NCBI GenBank assembly: GCA_015039365.1
Contig: WION01000178.1
Span: forward strand, 1-64,000
Origin: Amanita rubescens
Lineage: Eukaryota > Basidiomycota > Agaricomycetes > Agaricales > Amanitaceae
Direction: 5' to 3'
DNA length: 64,000 nt
The notes below the pieces were generated by a model. It did not search any database. It saw nothing but the letters and a program-made list of their open reading frames with translations, and was not told where the DNA came from. Both the position numbers and the translations under genes were made by a program. Of the stretch, positions 10,496 to 21,559 are shown one piece after another. The number at the start of each line of letters is the position of its first letter. Within the stretch, counting starts at the first letter, position 1.

Positions 10496-11349
10496 CTATA
10501 AATGATTTAGTCCTGCGGGGGATAGTCCGATAAAGATTGAATTAGGAAAGCGCGCTCGCACGCTATATAGTGATCGCAGAATATCTGCGACTGTCACGAA
10601 ACCCAATGTCTCCGACGCCTGCACCTCTAGCCAATCGTGCAGATGTAATCGTAGAACAATGTTCTGACGATGTAGCGTCGTTGCGGGTAAAGTGGCAAAA
10701 TATTCCCAGTGCGCCACTGGGAGTACGGACTCGGGCCATGATGCCATGGCGTACTGGACACAGAACGGGTGTCCGCGTCCGTAGGTAGTCCGCCACGACC
10801 ACCCGAGTGGCGTAAGGGACCCAAGTAAGTGGGTCAAGCTCTGTCGTTGGGGCACTGGGCCGCGTAGACCCAGAGGCAATGGCGGGAGTTGCTGGAATGT
10901 GAATAGGTCACCCGCCACTGATGTCTATATAGCGGATCTAGGTCAGCGCCCACAAAGGAAGGACAATGACATGGAACTGACACTTTGTGGGGGCGCTGGA
11001 GGTATCACTTGTGAGAGTCGGACGGAGGATGGGGCGCTAACATGACCAGACGCCAAGTATGGCGGATTGGGCGTTGAGAAGTGAATATATTGGCCCATGG
11101 CGGTGATTGCGTTGGTGCTGGTAACGGGTTTGAAGCTGAGGAAGGGGATACAGGCGCCCAACGCGCCTTAAAAAGGGTGCGTGCGTGAGAAACCTCCTTC
11201 CAGGACGGGTCAAGATGTTTGTGAGTGGCAACTTGAAGAGGTCGCGGCGAGAGAGCAGGTAACAAAGCCAAGCGCAAAACCAGACGGGGGTTATCGTCGG
11301 AGAGGGGATCGCTCATGATATCTTGAGTAGTGGAACTTGAGCGAGCCAC
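10496..11349 (-). pseudogene. DUF6699-like gene, SWPESVLP subfamily, frameshifted
   Basis: The C-terminal part (10496 to about 10775) reads HPFCVQYAMASWPESVLP, then PATT and FVTVADILRSLYSVRARFP, then FIGLSPAG. This matches the intact copies at 23.4 and 41.3 kb and the TVxDVLxAIY...F.GL core of the fungal DUF6699 family. Upstream, LDPLTWVPYATRVVVADYL lies in another frame; a one-base insertion around 10772-10777 separates the two. The N-terminal exon probably starts near the ATG at 11349 and is Ser/Pro-rich. The molecular role of DUF6699 is unknown. The frameshift makes this copy probably dead. Confidence 0.7.
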
Positions 11350-11578
11350 ACTGCATAGCCGATATTAGCAACTTTGGAGGCGTCAGACGAAGCTTGGCGT
11401 ATAACATACCTGGCTACATGGTTAAATCGGAAACGCGCCTAGACCGACCTTCCAGGAGGTTTGGATGAATTAGAGGGATGGGAATGGAGGATAGTCTTGG
11501 TAGAGCATCAGAAGATGGGAAAAGTAAGGGACTTGGCTAACGCTTGACTACAGGTTCTTATGCGCGGCAAGCGACAAC

Positions 11579-11650
11579 AAATATTTGACGTTGTTTTCTC
11601 TAAATATGGAAATCGATATCAAACTCAATCAACACGCCGTTTACTCATAT
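11579..11650 (+). promoter_or_regulatory. Conserved upstream block, copy 1
   Basis: About 72 bases starting AAATATTTGACGTTGTTTTC and ending ACACGCCGTTTACTCATAT match the reverse complement of 22790-22863 with about six differences. It lies some 230 bp upstream of the DUF6699-like pseudogene and antisense to it, the same relative orientation as at the other locus. It may be a shared promoter part or only the footprint of a larger duplication. No gene is seen from 11660 to 12333. Confidence 0.65.
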
Positions 11651-12333
11651 CTAAACTGCTAGACGGGTATCATCTTGATTTGGAATCGAGTTGATACACC
11701 CATTTCTGGAGGGAAAATGAGAATAAGATGGAGAAGAAAGACTAAAGTAAACTATACACTTTGACCGACCGTGCGAAAGTACGTCTATCTTTTCTTCTTG
11801 GTTATCTAGGGCGCTACTTCGGTACCTTCGGTACGCCCTTGATTCCCGTGACGATCATTTAAAGCTCGTCCGCCTCAAAATACAACGAGAACCAGTACCA
11901 TCAAAACTATGTCAGCCTCATGGCTCTGGCGCCAATTCTCCGTCCCAAGTTTTACTAAAGACCATCATGTAAAAGCGTTTGACATCAGCGCCCAGACCAA
12001 ATCGGCTTAAGATTCTCATGACGAATTGTTACTCCGCTAGTTTCCGACACACTGCTCTCAATCCCCTCTTCCCTCCCGCGACACAGTTACATATAAGTCC
12101 CAGTCAGACGAAAGCATTCCCCGGTCGAGGAATCGTAACAATCCACGTATGTCATGTTTCTTCATCAGATTTCGCTTCTAATGGTTCTCCTTTTCAAGCC
12201 ATCGAGTCATTATCGCTGTCCGTAATCTAATCTCTGCCGGTCCCCGATCGTAATAACTCGATAGCCCTCTCCCTCTCGTAGCCTCCCAACTTCTCCTAGC
12301 TCTCTCAACCGTCACATCGACTCTCTCTTGGTC

Positions 12334-13291
12334 ATGACGGGCCCTTACGTTTATGGTGCCCCTGGCGCGTACCCTCACCCATACCAACAGACTCCCTACA
12401 CCGCGTATTACAACTCTCCTCACGCCTCTCCTTTCATACCGCCCGCCGAGCTAAGCAACTATCCTCCCTCTCCTTATCGCAGCAACTCCCCGCTTCCTAC
12501 CGTTGACATGGCACCAAACACCGTACAATTTCCAGGCAGCTACGATACAGCAGGATACCCAACCCAATATATCCGGCCTCGCGCTCCGTCCTATCATGGC
12601 CCCCCTAATCCATACGTAGCGCCAATGGTAGCTCCTCCACCCCAGGCAGCACCGTGCCACGCCCGCACAGGCTTTCCAACCCTTTATACCCCGGCGTCAC
12701 ACCAACCGCCCAATCTTATCCGTCCTCTCCCTGGTCCGCGGTCGGAACACCTCTTCCCCTCTACACCGACCTCCCTACCTCGTTCGCCATTCATCCCTTC
12801 CTCAGCGGCGAAACCCCCAGGCACGACTTCATGTTTAATCTTTCATCCCAATACTACACTCCGATGCAAGTTATCCACGGACAACATGTCCCACTCGGTA
12901 ATGACTCTTTACAGCAGCCTGCTACACATCCCCCGGTGTACCGCCTCAGAATCGTATGCGATGAGTTACCCGAATGGCCTATTCATTTCGAGTTCAATCC
13001 GGACAGTTACCGCGAACAAACGGGCAGGTGTTACCCTACGCGCCGCCTATCACGTTGGGGGATGTGCTAGCCCAAATTCATCGAACGTTGCAAGAACGGA
13101 TTACCCATGGCGATTGGGCGAGACTGGATCATAGGAAGAAGGCTAAAGTCAGCCAGGCGTTCACCGCTAGGTGTCAAAGTGCACCGACGATGCAAGAGGT
13201 TCTGAGGTCTGAAGGTGTAAAGAAGGTGGATTACCTTCATGAAAGGATATGGTTCAAAGGGCTGCTTAGGACGAGCGACCGGAGGTGTTGA
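12334..13291 (+). pseudogene. DUF6699 gene with two frameshifts
   Basis: The N-terminal third is Pro/Tyr-rich (MTGPYVYGAPGAYPHPYQQT), as usual for DUF6699 proteins. The domain then reads PATHPPVYRLRIVC, LPEWPIHFEF and ITLGDVLAQIHRTLQERITH. It ends EGVKKVDYLHERIWFKGL, the classic form of the family, found closest in this window to the 34.3 kb gene. The frame changes at about 12655 and again at about 13025, each equivalent to one lost base, and no intron can explain either. Both shifts go the same way, so sequencing or assembly error is possible; otherwise it is a recent pseudogene. Confidence 0.75.
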
Positions 13292-13430
13292 AGCTCGTGG
13301 TATCGCGTCGTCCCTGATTCTAATTTTCTACTCGGTTCGGAACGTGTTGCTTATCTATCAACCAGTGCTACTGTACGAATTTAGGACTTTTTCCTCGTGT
13401 CGATAACATGTGCTGTGGCATACCAAGAAT

Positions 13431-13457
13431 AAACTAAATTTAGACTAAATTTAGTTT
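13431..13457. repeat. Perfect 13 bp inverted repeat, 1 nt centre
   Basis: AAACTAAATTTAG, one A, then CTAAATTTAGTTT form a perfect palindrome 140 bp after the DUF6699 pseudogene. It could be a terminator-like hairpin, a protein-binding site or a trace of a small inverted-repeat element. The rest of 13292-13730 shows no gene. Confidence 0.85.
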
Positions 13458-13730
13458 GATCCAACAAAGTTCAAACGTTCCCTATGGTGCTAGTCGAAAA
13501 TGCGGTAAACCATCTACTGCGTTTTACCACCCGCCGATTCTTCTCGCTGTCCCGAGGTTAAGGCGGCGAATACGTCTCTGACTACTTCCAATGCAGTCAT
13601 CGCTCCATTAACGTCATACTGCTCACTCGTCATTCGACGCACCACTGTACGGCGGTCTTGAGGCTCGCGTTCTTATTAATCGCGCCCAGTTATGGAATGG
13701 AATTATTAATATTTTCTTCGACTTGTACAA

Positions 13731-15592
13731 TTAGCAGCATAGATATTGAAAATATTGTGTATGCTTTAAAACAACGGAGGGTTGATGATTCCATACGAGT
13801 ATTTCGACAAGTTTATGATCAACTTTTGCACCGTTTGCATCCCAGTCTTGATCACTCGTGAGCGCTTTGGCGAACAAAGAAGTGAATTCATGTCGTTTGA
13901 CTTTGGGGAGTCTGTTCACCATGCTTGGGTAACGATTGATACCCACTTGTTCCGCTTCACTGTCAAATTCGTCTTGATATCGGACGGCTACCACCTTCCG
14001 AATGGCCTCTAGCAGTTTCGCAAGTGGGCGGTTCTTGAAGGTTGCGAATTTGTTAGAAACGCCTGTCACCACTTCCGCAAGCTTCGACTGACCACCTGCA
14101 GCCGTCCCACCTTGTAATCTGTACGAGTAGTCCAAATATTCGTTCAAGTTCACTTGTAAGCCTCTGTGAATTCAGAGAATGTGATGAAGTCGAAGAGCCA
14201 TCCAGTTCAGAACATGATAAAAAGATTCCAAGTTATCTTCGCGGTTATGTGGGGGCTCGTGGTCATACCCGAACAGCAAACGCGCCGCGGCAAATTGCCA
14301 TGTACCCTTTTCGAAATCAGCCTTATGTATCGAGGTAACGTTGCTTACTCACTGCGCGTTCTGTTGCATGTCCCTCATTCTCGGATTCAGGGTTCATAGT
14401 TTTGCACAAGTCCCAATCGATGAGAATGCCGGTCCCATCGCCTAATATGATGACATTCCCAACGCTGATATCCCGGTGTAAAATGTTTGCTTCGAAAAAT
14501 GCATCGTCATGCGCTACATTATTACTTGTCAGATTTTCTCCTGTTTAACAAACCACGCGTTTACCTATTGCTGCGTCGGTGAATGGCTTTCACAAGTTCT
14601 TTCACGGAGGAAAAGGCAGATAAATCGCGACCGACGTCGTCAAGGGCTAACCGGTAGTGCCTGAATTTACGGATTTTTGGAAAGTCCTTGCTGGAAACAT
14701 TTCGGCCGCTTCATGAGTGATCGTCTTGCGTGTCCTTTCCTTCAGTTGAGCAAGGTTCCTGACCTTCTTCGCGTGTAATCTCGGATAGATTTGGTGCTTG
14801 GGCAACTGTCCAGCGATAATGATGGGCCAAGTATCTTTCAGAAATACTGTTTTCTCGCTCTTGTTCGCAAAATGCGCGGAAAGTACGCGTATAACGGCCC
14901 GTAGGAGATGATATCTCCACATAAGCCGGCTTCTTCTCAATGATGTAATCATTTTCTCCCAGTTCCAAGAGGAATAAATTGCATTTTTCGTCCAACTCTA
15001 GTGTTTCTCGGACAGTTTTGGCCTTAACTTGGCCCAACACCACGTTCGACTAATGTGTCGTGATCGCGAACAGCGGGAGTGACATGACTGTACTTCCAGT
15101 AGAATTCGGCGAAAGTCGGTTCCGGAATGAGGATTCTTTGGGTCACGACGAGACCCAGGCCTATCCCACCGTTCGAAGGGACCATCATCTTGAAAATCAT
15201 CATATTTACATTCATGAAGAATTTCGGCTTTTTCGATAATGTCGGAATTCTTATCCAAGTGAGAGAAAAGATTGAGGAGTACAAGCCGACATCAGGTTTG
15301 GCTTCTCTTTCGTGAAAGTCTGGAGCAGGGACGAGAGGCAATTTTATGAAGCTGTAGGTTGCCGTGCTCACAGAAACGGTTAATGACTCGTTCTGAACAA
15401 GGAACGATGAGCGTTTTTGATAGAAGTATTGCCGTCAAAAGGGGTAGCGACACTTGGGGTTGGATTGGTAGACCGTGTAGCAGACATCGCGGGTATGGCT
15501 TCCGGTGAAGTGTTAAGGTCTTGTTTGGGCGTGTTTAGTATGCGGACAAAATCCCCGCAAACCTGAAAGGTGATTTTAGCATTACGCGGCAT
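13731..15592 (-). pseudogene. FunK1-type protein kinase, degraded
   Basis: Reading leftward, the pieces follow the order of fungal FunK1 kinases. KPDVGLY comes first, then WDRPG / LVVTQR, AEFYWKYSHV, T-G-R-Y-T-R-x-F and TVFLKDTWP. The catalytic loop ANILHRDISVGN, then the DFG-equivalent ILIDWDL, then GTWQFAAARLL and HNREDNLESFYHVLNWMALR follow. HRD and DWD residues are intact. However, neighbouring pieces lie in different frames at least at 15150, 15030 and 14880 without splice sites, and the usual ~30-40 residue stretch between the N-terminal part and the W-D-R motif is absent. The C-terminal frame (14153-13731) is open. It is probably a pseudogene. Its start at 15592 lies 149 bp from the divergent HET-like gene. 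Confidence 0.7.
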
Positions 15593-15740
15593 GGTCCGAG
15601 CAGGCGCAGCGAGCAGGCGTCGGTCGTCTTGTCTGCAGGCGGCAGGACTGTGCCGCGTTTTGAGTTTGTCATGGGAATTTCCGCCGCACAGCCACGCGCG
15701 CCATACCGTTGTCACATACATCGCCTCAACGTCAACACTA

Positions 15741-18212
15741 ATGGCTAATCCGAGAACCGATTGTCCGTGTACTCCGCATGACAAAGGCAAAGGTGATATC
15801 TTCGCCACTGTAATTTGCCCAGCTTGTCGTAGCGCCCGCAAGGTCGTCGTATCATTCATCCGGTTCGGGGTGGAGCGGGACGGTACCAGGATCCTTAAAT
15901 GCGGGGAGTGCGAGAAGTTTACTTTTTTCTACGACGTGGATTCAATCTGCAAGAATTGCAAATGGCTGGTCCCAGACATCAATGACCAGCTGTTGGAACG
16001 ATTCACCAGGAACGGTGGCCCGTTTAAGCGTTCAGAGGACGAGTGTGTAGGTTGTGGCCATGCTTCTGCAGCTCACCCCGTGTCCTTTGGATTCGGATGC
16101 CCCCGGTGTGGTACAACATGCACAATTTCCCAGGAAGCCGTGAGCACCAACTCAGGCGCAGTCGCTTTGTGCTCGAACTCGCTTTGTCATTTCCCTATTA
16201 AGATTCCGGCAACTATCTGGTGTCAGCACTGTCGACGTAACCTTCGTCACACGAAAATCGCGACGCTTATCCTTGAAGCAAACAGAGAGAAGCCGAGGGA
16301 AGAGCAGAGCAGCGGCGTTCATTCGGTGATACGAGCGCTTACCAGGAAAATATGGCGACGACTTCACCAATTCTTACACAAGTCTAAGCAAGAGACGACT
16401 ATGGGTCAATCCACAACTCCACTCCCAGCCACCTCCCTACACCCTCCGGAAAGGCACGTGGAGACGAATGCGGGTCAATCCATAACCGCATCCAGAGCCC
16501 GAGACCCCGAGGACGTAGAAGGCTCTGCATTCCAATCCCTCGTCCAACGTAGCATCACTGCCTGGGATTCGCTCCATCATGTCGATGTAGAGGACGCCAC
16601 TATCGATCTGCATGCACGCCTTTTGAGGAGCAGCAGCTCCCTGGAGAGCGTTATGTCAGGCACCCCCGTTTCTTTCTGGTTTTTTCAGCGCAGAGAGTCA
16701 TTCATGAACCAGCCAGTGCTCATGAAATGGGATCCTCATCGCTTAGATGAATATGTTCTTATCCCGGTTGCCGAGGGATTTGTCAACAAACGGGATTGTA
16801 TCTTCGTCAGTCATTATTGGCGTGCTCCACATCACCCCGACCCCGAAGCAGCCGATCTGTCCCTACTCCGCCAAGACCTCGATACCCTGGAATGGTCTTA
16901 CATATGGGTAGACTGGACATGTATGCCCCAAGTCCCGCGAAGTGGAGTGCAGCAGACATTCTTCCAAAAAGGTCTCGCACGCATTCCCATGCTTCTACGG
17001 GACTGTGAATTTATGTGGAGATTTCCTACTTACGAACCTCGCGCCTGGATTCTATACGAGATCGCGGCTTGGGCCCTCGACCACAGGAGTTTCTTCTGGA
17101 GCCACGATAATAGACCATTCATTCACCACCTACACGAGATGTTTACAAGTGGGGTGAGGCCTGTGTTTGACAAATATGGATACAAATGCACAAACGAAGG
17201 CGACCTCGAGCTTGTGACCGGGTGGTTGGAAATCCATGTCCTTCTTTGCAAAATCTTTAAAGACGACGTCCATTCGAGGCGAGAGATACTTGATCAAATC
17301 AATAAACCGAATGTGGGGAAGTGTACGTATTGGTCAGAACGGGGATTGAAATTCACCGTGGACAAGGTCGAGGGCATTATATCGTATCTGGATTGTATTG
17401 CCAGGTTCACGCCCCTCGTCCGCCGCACTGATCCGTGGTATGAAATTACGGTCGTTGGCGGGTCGGAATCCCGTCCGGCTGTCAATCCTCAGGAGTTTTC
17501 ACGACAACACCATGGTCGTCTTTTGGCTGTATCGACCCAAACCAATGTCTCTTCAACTCCAGCCCTCCACGGCGCTTACAGCATCGATCTCAACGGTGCT
17601 GATTTTCGAGTGGTGCAGACCATAGCAGAATTCGTAGGGGCATTCGCCAGTTGGGATCGGGTTGCGCTACTCTTACGCACTGAAAAGTACAAGACCGACA
17701 TTCATGACAACATAATGCGACAAATCGAGTCCAAATATGCACCCTCGTCGCTGGAGCAAGCATTTCAACATGCTTGCTTCACTTGTGCTGGCTGCTTTCG
17801 GGGATTCCCCAGTTCTGAATTGAATAGTAGGGCTTCAAACTTGTGTACTTCCACCCACGCCGTTGCAGGGACATGGGGATTCACCAGGTTCAGCAGCGAG
17901 AATGGGGCCTGCGTACAGTGTGGAAACCTAGAAAGCTTTCTGATATTAGAGGTCAGGCAGAGCTATCTGGATGCTGTTCGCCGATGCTGGAGGCACCGTG
18001 CGAAGCATTGGTGGGTCAAGAGGGGTGGCGGGTCAGCAATATGCGACCGTTGCTCTGAAGGTATAGATGAGAATGGCGAGACCTATCTCGTCAGCAGCAG
18101 CCGGTTAGAATGTAGGCGCTGCGCAGACTCGCTGCTTAGCGACGGAGGAGGAAAATCTCCTGAAGAACTTATCATGCTGTCCACAACGCGGTTCAATCCC
18201 CGATTTTTCTGA
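15741..18212 (+). CDS. Zinc-ribbon protein with HET-like domain, 823 aa
   Basis: A single uninterrupted exon. I prefer the ATG at 15741, which directly precedes the Cys-rich domain; the frame is open back to 15570 but that part reads like leader. Residues about 6-185 hold many CxxC pairs (CPAC, CGEC, CKNC, CVGC, CPRC, CQHC), suggesting four zinc ribbons. Residues about 352-445 read CIFVSHYW...YIWVDWTCMPQ...RAWILYEIAAW. SHxW, WxDxxCxxQ and RxWxxxE are the order of conserved motifs in fungal heterokaryon-incompatibility (HET) domains, whose fold is related to TIR. A C-terminal pair of Cys clusters (CAGC, CVQC...CDRC...CRRC) may bind zinc. No NB-ARC or NACHT is present. Role in recognition or cell death is inferred from the domain only. 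Confidence 0.7.
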   Translation: MANPRTDCPCTPHDKGKGDIFATVICPACRSARKVVVSFIRFGVERDGTRILKCGECEKFTFFYDVDSICKNCKWLVPDINDQLLERFTRNGGPFKRSEDECVGCGHASAAHPVSFGFGCPRCGTTCTISQEAVSTNSGAVALCSNSLCHFPIKIPATIWCQHCRRNLRHTKIATLILEANREKPREEQSSGVHSVIRALTRKIWRRLHQFLHKSKQETTMGQSTTPLPATSLHPPERHVETNAGQSITASRARDPEDVEGSAFQSLVQRSITAWDSLHHVDVEDATIDLHARLLRSSSSLESVMSGTPVSFWFFQRRESFMNQPVLMKWDPHRLDEYVLIPVAEGFVNKRDCIFVSHYWRAPHHPDPEAADLSLLRQDLDTLEWSYIWVDWTCMPQVPRSGVQQTFFQKGLARIPMLLRDCEFMWRFPTYEPRAWILYEIAAWALDHRSFFWSHDNRPFIHHLHEMFTSGVRPVFDKYGYKCTNEGDLELVTGWLEIHVLLCKIFKDDVHSRREILDQINKPNVGKCTYWSERGLKFTVDKVEGIISYLDCIARFTPLVRRTDPWYEITVVGGSESRPAVNPQEFSRQHHGRLLAVSTQTNVSSTPALHGAYSIDLNGADFRVVQTIAEFVGAFASWDRVALLLRTEKYKTDIHDNIMRQIESKYAPSSLEQAFQHACFTCAGCFRGFPSSELNSRASNLCTSTHAVAGTWGFTRFSSENGACVQCGNLESFLILEVRQSYLDAVRRCWRHRAKHWWVKRGGGSAICDRCSEGIDENGETYLVSSSRLECRRCADSLLSDGGGKSPEELIMLSTTRFNPRFF

Positions 18213-18724
18213 ATAGGTTTCTTTTCTCAAAGATCTTTTTTTAAATTGGCTTACCTCTTTGAAACGTATCAAGGACTCGGATCAACCCAAGGTAGACTCT
18301 GGTTCTGGGACTATTTTGGAACTGGAGATTGCGGATGACTTTTTGTTCGAGGTTTGATTCTTGATTATACCCTTGGTTCTTGTATTGAGCATCACTTTCG
18401 AGCTTGTATTTATCGATTATGAAGGTAATCAAAGGAGTATGGGATGTGGCCTAATTGTATTCGTACTGGCAGTGTCCGTGACGAGTATCATACTAGCTGG
18501 CCTATAACCTCCAGCTCATTCCACCACCCACTTCTCAACGAGAACCGCTATCCGACAAAGATGGCAATACCTCGACCACGTGAAACAATCAGTGCTCCAC
18601 TTGTTTGTGCAAGCAAAGATTAAGAGGTTGACCGATCGTGTGGTTGACAGTGAAACCCATATATGAAACCTATTCGCACACGTTAGCTCCTCTTCCCTAT
18701 AACCCACATCCACGCACATTTACC

Positions 18725-19113
18725 ATGTTCGCCACTACTTCCTTCATTAATGTTGGCGCTGGTCATCAATCCAAAACCACTTCATCCTTGAACATTGATA
18801 TCGCCGACGTGATTGCTGGTCTTTTCCTGAGGTCCGCGCTCATCCTTCCGCATTCAAGGACGGTTGGGCCGTCTTCAAAAAGCAGAAAAGGTAAATCGCC
18901 ATGAAAATAAGCATTCCCTGCTTCCTAATGCTGGCATGGAGTATATGCAGAGGCTTTTACTTTCCTCGTCGCGTTCGGGAGGCGAACGAGAAGGCGCGCC
19001 AGAAGTTGAAAACGTCGATGGCAGATTTCTGTCCTCCCGAGCAGTTTGACGCGATTTCTTCAGTATATCGGCTTATCCAAACGTTTGATCAGGGGATGAC
19101 CCGTTTCCCTTAG
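18725..19113 (+). CDS. Possible small two-exon gene
   Basis: A frame containing AHPSAFKDGWAVFKKQK ends at a GTAAAT donor at about 18891. A TATGCAG acceptor at about 18951 leads to a second frame (FPRRVREANEKARQKLKTSM...PPEQFDAISSVYRLIQTF) that stops at 19113. The ATG at 18725 lies in a different frame from the first piece, so a start or an extra intron is missing. No domain recognised. Confidence 0.3.
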
Positions 19114-19813
19114 CGACTTGACAATCCTATGCGGTGAAATGTCCTCGGAGTTGAGCTGCTTTGGCGGAGGGTGTTGGTTTGGTCCGTCAGGGACGCAGTT
19201 ATCGAGTGTGTCGCCTGAAAAGGAATCGGTGCTGGGATGGATGAGGTGGTGGTGAAGCAGAAGGTGGGGGTGTATACCGGCGGAGAGAAGGGCGAACATG
19301 TCGAGATGGATTTGGGTTATTTCTTCTTCTGAGCCTGAGGAAGGCGGGGAAGGTAAGCGGAGGAGTTCCTTTCCTTTTCCGTCGAGAGGGATGCCGTAAC
19401 TGGATTACAGGGAGGAAGGGGCCGTAGAGTTGATGTTTTGTGAGGTAGCGCATATCGTACACTCTCCTTCTGGCTGCAATCCGGATTTGTTGTTGAGAGT
19501 GTTTAGTGTCAGCTCGAGTTCCCATTTGGGATCGTCGGCGATGGAAGGAGGATTCGAGGATTGCGTTTGCTTTCTTTCTCGATTCCTCCTGGGACGACGA
19601 TGGATCGATGGGTTGAACGTGCGCAAACGATCCAGGAGACATGATGGGCCGACCCAAGCGGACGTGGAAGACCTTTATTCCAAGAAACACAATCCCCGTG
19701 ACTCTTTCAGAGTGAACGCAGAGGTTGTGCGCCTTGCAATGTGGAGGACGATGACGAGTGGGTAGGCTAGACGCAGTGTGTCGGATAAGGGGGAAACCAA
19801 CGGGGGAGTACAT
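19060..19813 (-). pseudogene. Uncharacterised gene or pseudogene
   Basis: One frame has RRRVYDMRYLTKHQLYGPFLP. It is followed by a GTAATC donor near 19405 and a CCTCAG acceptor near 19335, then EEEITQIHLDMFALLSAGIH continuing to a stop at 19060. Upstream, IADDPKWELELTLNTLNN, which looks equally coding, lies in another frame overlapping 19540-19480. A one-base frameshift near 19490 would explain this. It overlaps the 3' end of the plus-strand candidate at 18.7 kb. Family not identified. From 19820 to 20464 I see no gene. Confidence 0.35.
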
Positions 19814-20464
19814 GACCTGAGTTTTCGGTCGTTCCTGTCAATTCTCGGGCTGAAATTGTCCTGAAGAGCCTTTTGGCATGCATTCTAGTCACACAATCCC
19901 TATGGCAAGCGCGCGCCAGAGATGCGATTAATCTTTTGTAGAATCAAGCCATGTTCGGACTTTCTCCCGGGTCGTGCTTGACGCTGGCCCTTCCTCGCAT
20001 AAGTGCTGCTCGTTTCGCCACCACTGTTTCCGACCCCTGCACTAAGCGTATGCCAAATTGTTCACCCTTTTGTTTTGCGTTATCTACGTGAGTCAGTGAC
20101 AGTCCAGATTGAACGAATGGCCACAGCTTACAGGTTTTATTCTGAGTCCTCCTACGCGACATGGGAATTGGCGAAGAGCTGTTTTGTAGAATGTTCCCAC
20201 GACCCCGGTCCTTGCTCTATTCGCTCTCGTACCACACTTACGTGACTCGCTCTGCTTGACAAAACGCACCCTCCGTTCCTGTTTTTTGGTGGCAGTACGT
20301 GTCTGTTACGAACGTCCTGTCCGTGTAGGTCTATACAATGACTTAGTACTAGTAGGCACAGCCAATAGCGATCCTAGTCTACAGACACTGCATTCGGAGT
20401 CATCGGTAAGCCATCACTCACATTCTATCAAGTTGCCCCATCGAGACCCTCATCAGATCCAGTG

Positions 20465-21559
20465 ATGGCTACAGATCTAAGAGATATAGGCGCAGGCTTT
20501 ACCAACGACTCATCCCAAGAAGAGATATCCAACCGAGAGGTGCTCATCGCTGAGGAACGAGATCCAGAGCTTAATAAGGATATCGCAACATGCGAAACAG
20601 CTCTCGCACTTCCATCCCACAGCATGGAGCTCCCCGAAGATCTGTTGCGAATCATCTTCGATCTCATGTGCCAGATACCGGTGGACCCTCGTTTCGATAT
20701 TACATTCGATCAATATCCTGCCTTGACCTTGTCATATGTGTGCTCTGCGTGGCGGCAGACCATATTGAACATGCCTCATATCTGGGCCCAGTTTCCATTG
20801 CGAATGACGCTTCGTACCGGACGCGGCAAGCAATTATCTACCAATGTTCACTACAGGAGTTATCGCAGACTTTGCTTAGTCCTCCTTTGGCTTACCCGCG
20901 GTGGCTCCCTTCCTAGGAAAGAATTATCAATCTATAACTGCGATGACCGTCGCTCTGACGTTGTGAAGCACCTAGTTGCACCTTTCACATTTCTGACACT
21001 ACGCCTTGCGCCTGGATTCGATGAAATGCATACCCTCAGAGAAATCCCACCCAAGCACATGTTATGCTTGCAAGTATTCCACATCGGTTGTTATGGCAGT
21101 AGCAAGGAACTCCGTCCGAAAACCATCCCTGCAAAAACTTTACGTCTCCCACCCCGACTTCCGTACCTCGTAGATCTCACTCTCTGCGACTGCTTTGCAG
21201 AGTATCTCGAGAACCTGATTACGGCGGTACCTTGGCATAACTTGAAGGAACTCTTCCTTCAATTCGATATACCGTCTACGACGTGTCTTAATGTAATCTT
21301 ACGCCAAGGGATGTCCCTTGTCAGTTGTGCTCTAAAGCCTACCTCCGATGCCACGTTTTCCAGCCTACCTGATACCGAACCCTCCATTGTCCTGCCACGT
21401 ATGGACATTTTAGCATTGCATTGTAGCAGCGACGCAGACGTTGCGACATTCAAGCGTTTAGTGTTGACTCCGCCTGGGTCTACTCGGCATATTGATACGT
21501 ATGCTCGCTATGGTGATGATGCCTATCGGCCACCGTGGCGTACATTGCCAGGACTTTGA
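20465..21559 (+). CDS. F-box protein, 364 aa
   Basis: A single intact exon from the ATG at 20465. Residues about 53-110 are an F-box-like domain: SMELPEDLLRIIFDLM, then LTLSYVCSAWRQTILNMPHIWAQF. F-box proteins bind Skp1 through this segment and bring targets to an SCF ubiquitin ligase. The remainder (LTLRLAP, LVDLTLCDC, NLKELFLQF, VLPRMDILALHCSSD) has the spacing of degenerate leucine-rich repeats as in many Agaricomycete F-box proteins. The end at residue 364 is somewhat short for this class, which often exceeds 450, so a C-terminal truncation is possible. Substrate unknown. Confidence 0.85.
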   Translation: MATDLRDIGAGFTNDSSQEEISNREVLIAEERDPELNKDIATCETALALPSHSMELPEDLLRIIFDLMCQIPVDPRFDITFDQYPALTLSYVCSAWRQTILNMPHIWAQFPLRMTLRTGRGKQLSTNVHYRSYRRLCLVLLWLTRGGSLPRKELSIYNCDDRRSDVVKHLVAPFTFLTLRLAPGFDEMHTLREIPPKHMLCLQVFHIGCYGSSKELRPKTIPAKTLRLPPRLPYLVDLTLCDCFAEYLENLITAVPWHNLKELFLQFDIPSTTCLNVILRQGMSLVSCALKPTSDATFSSLPDTEPSIVLPRMDILALHCSSDADVATFKRLVLTPPGSTRHIDTYARYGDDAYRPPWRTLPGL

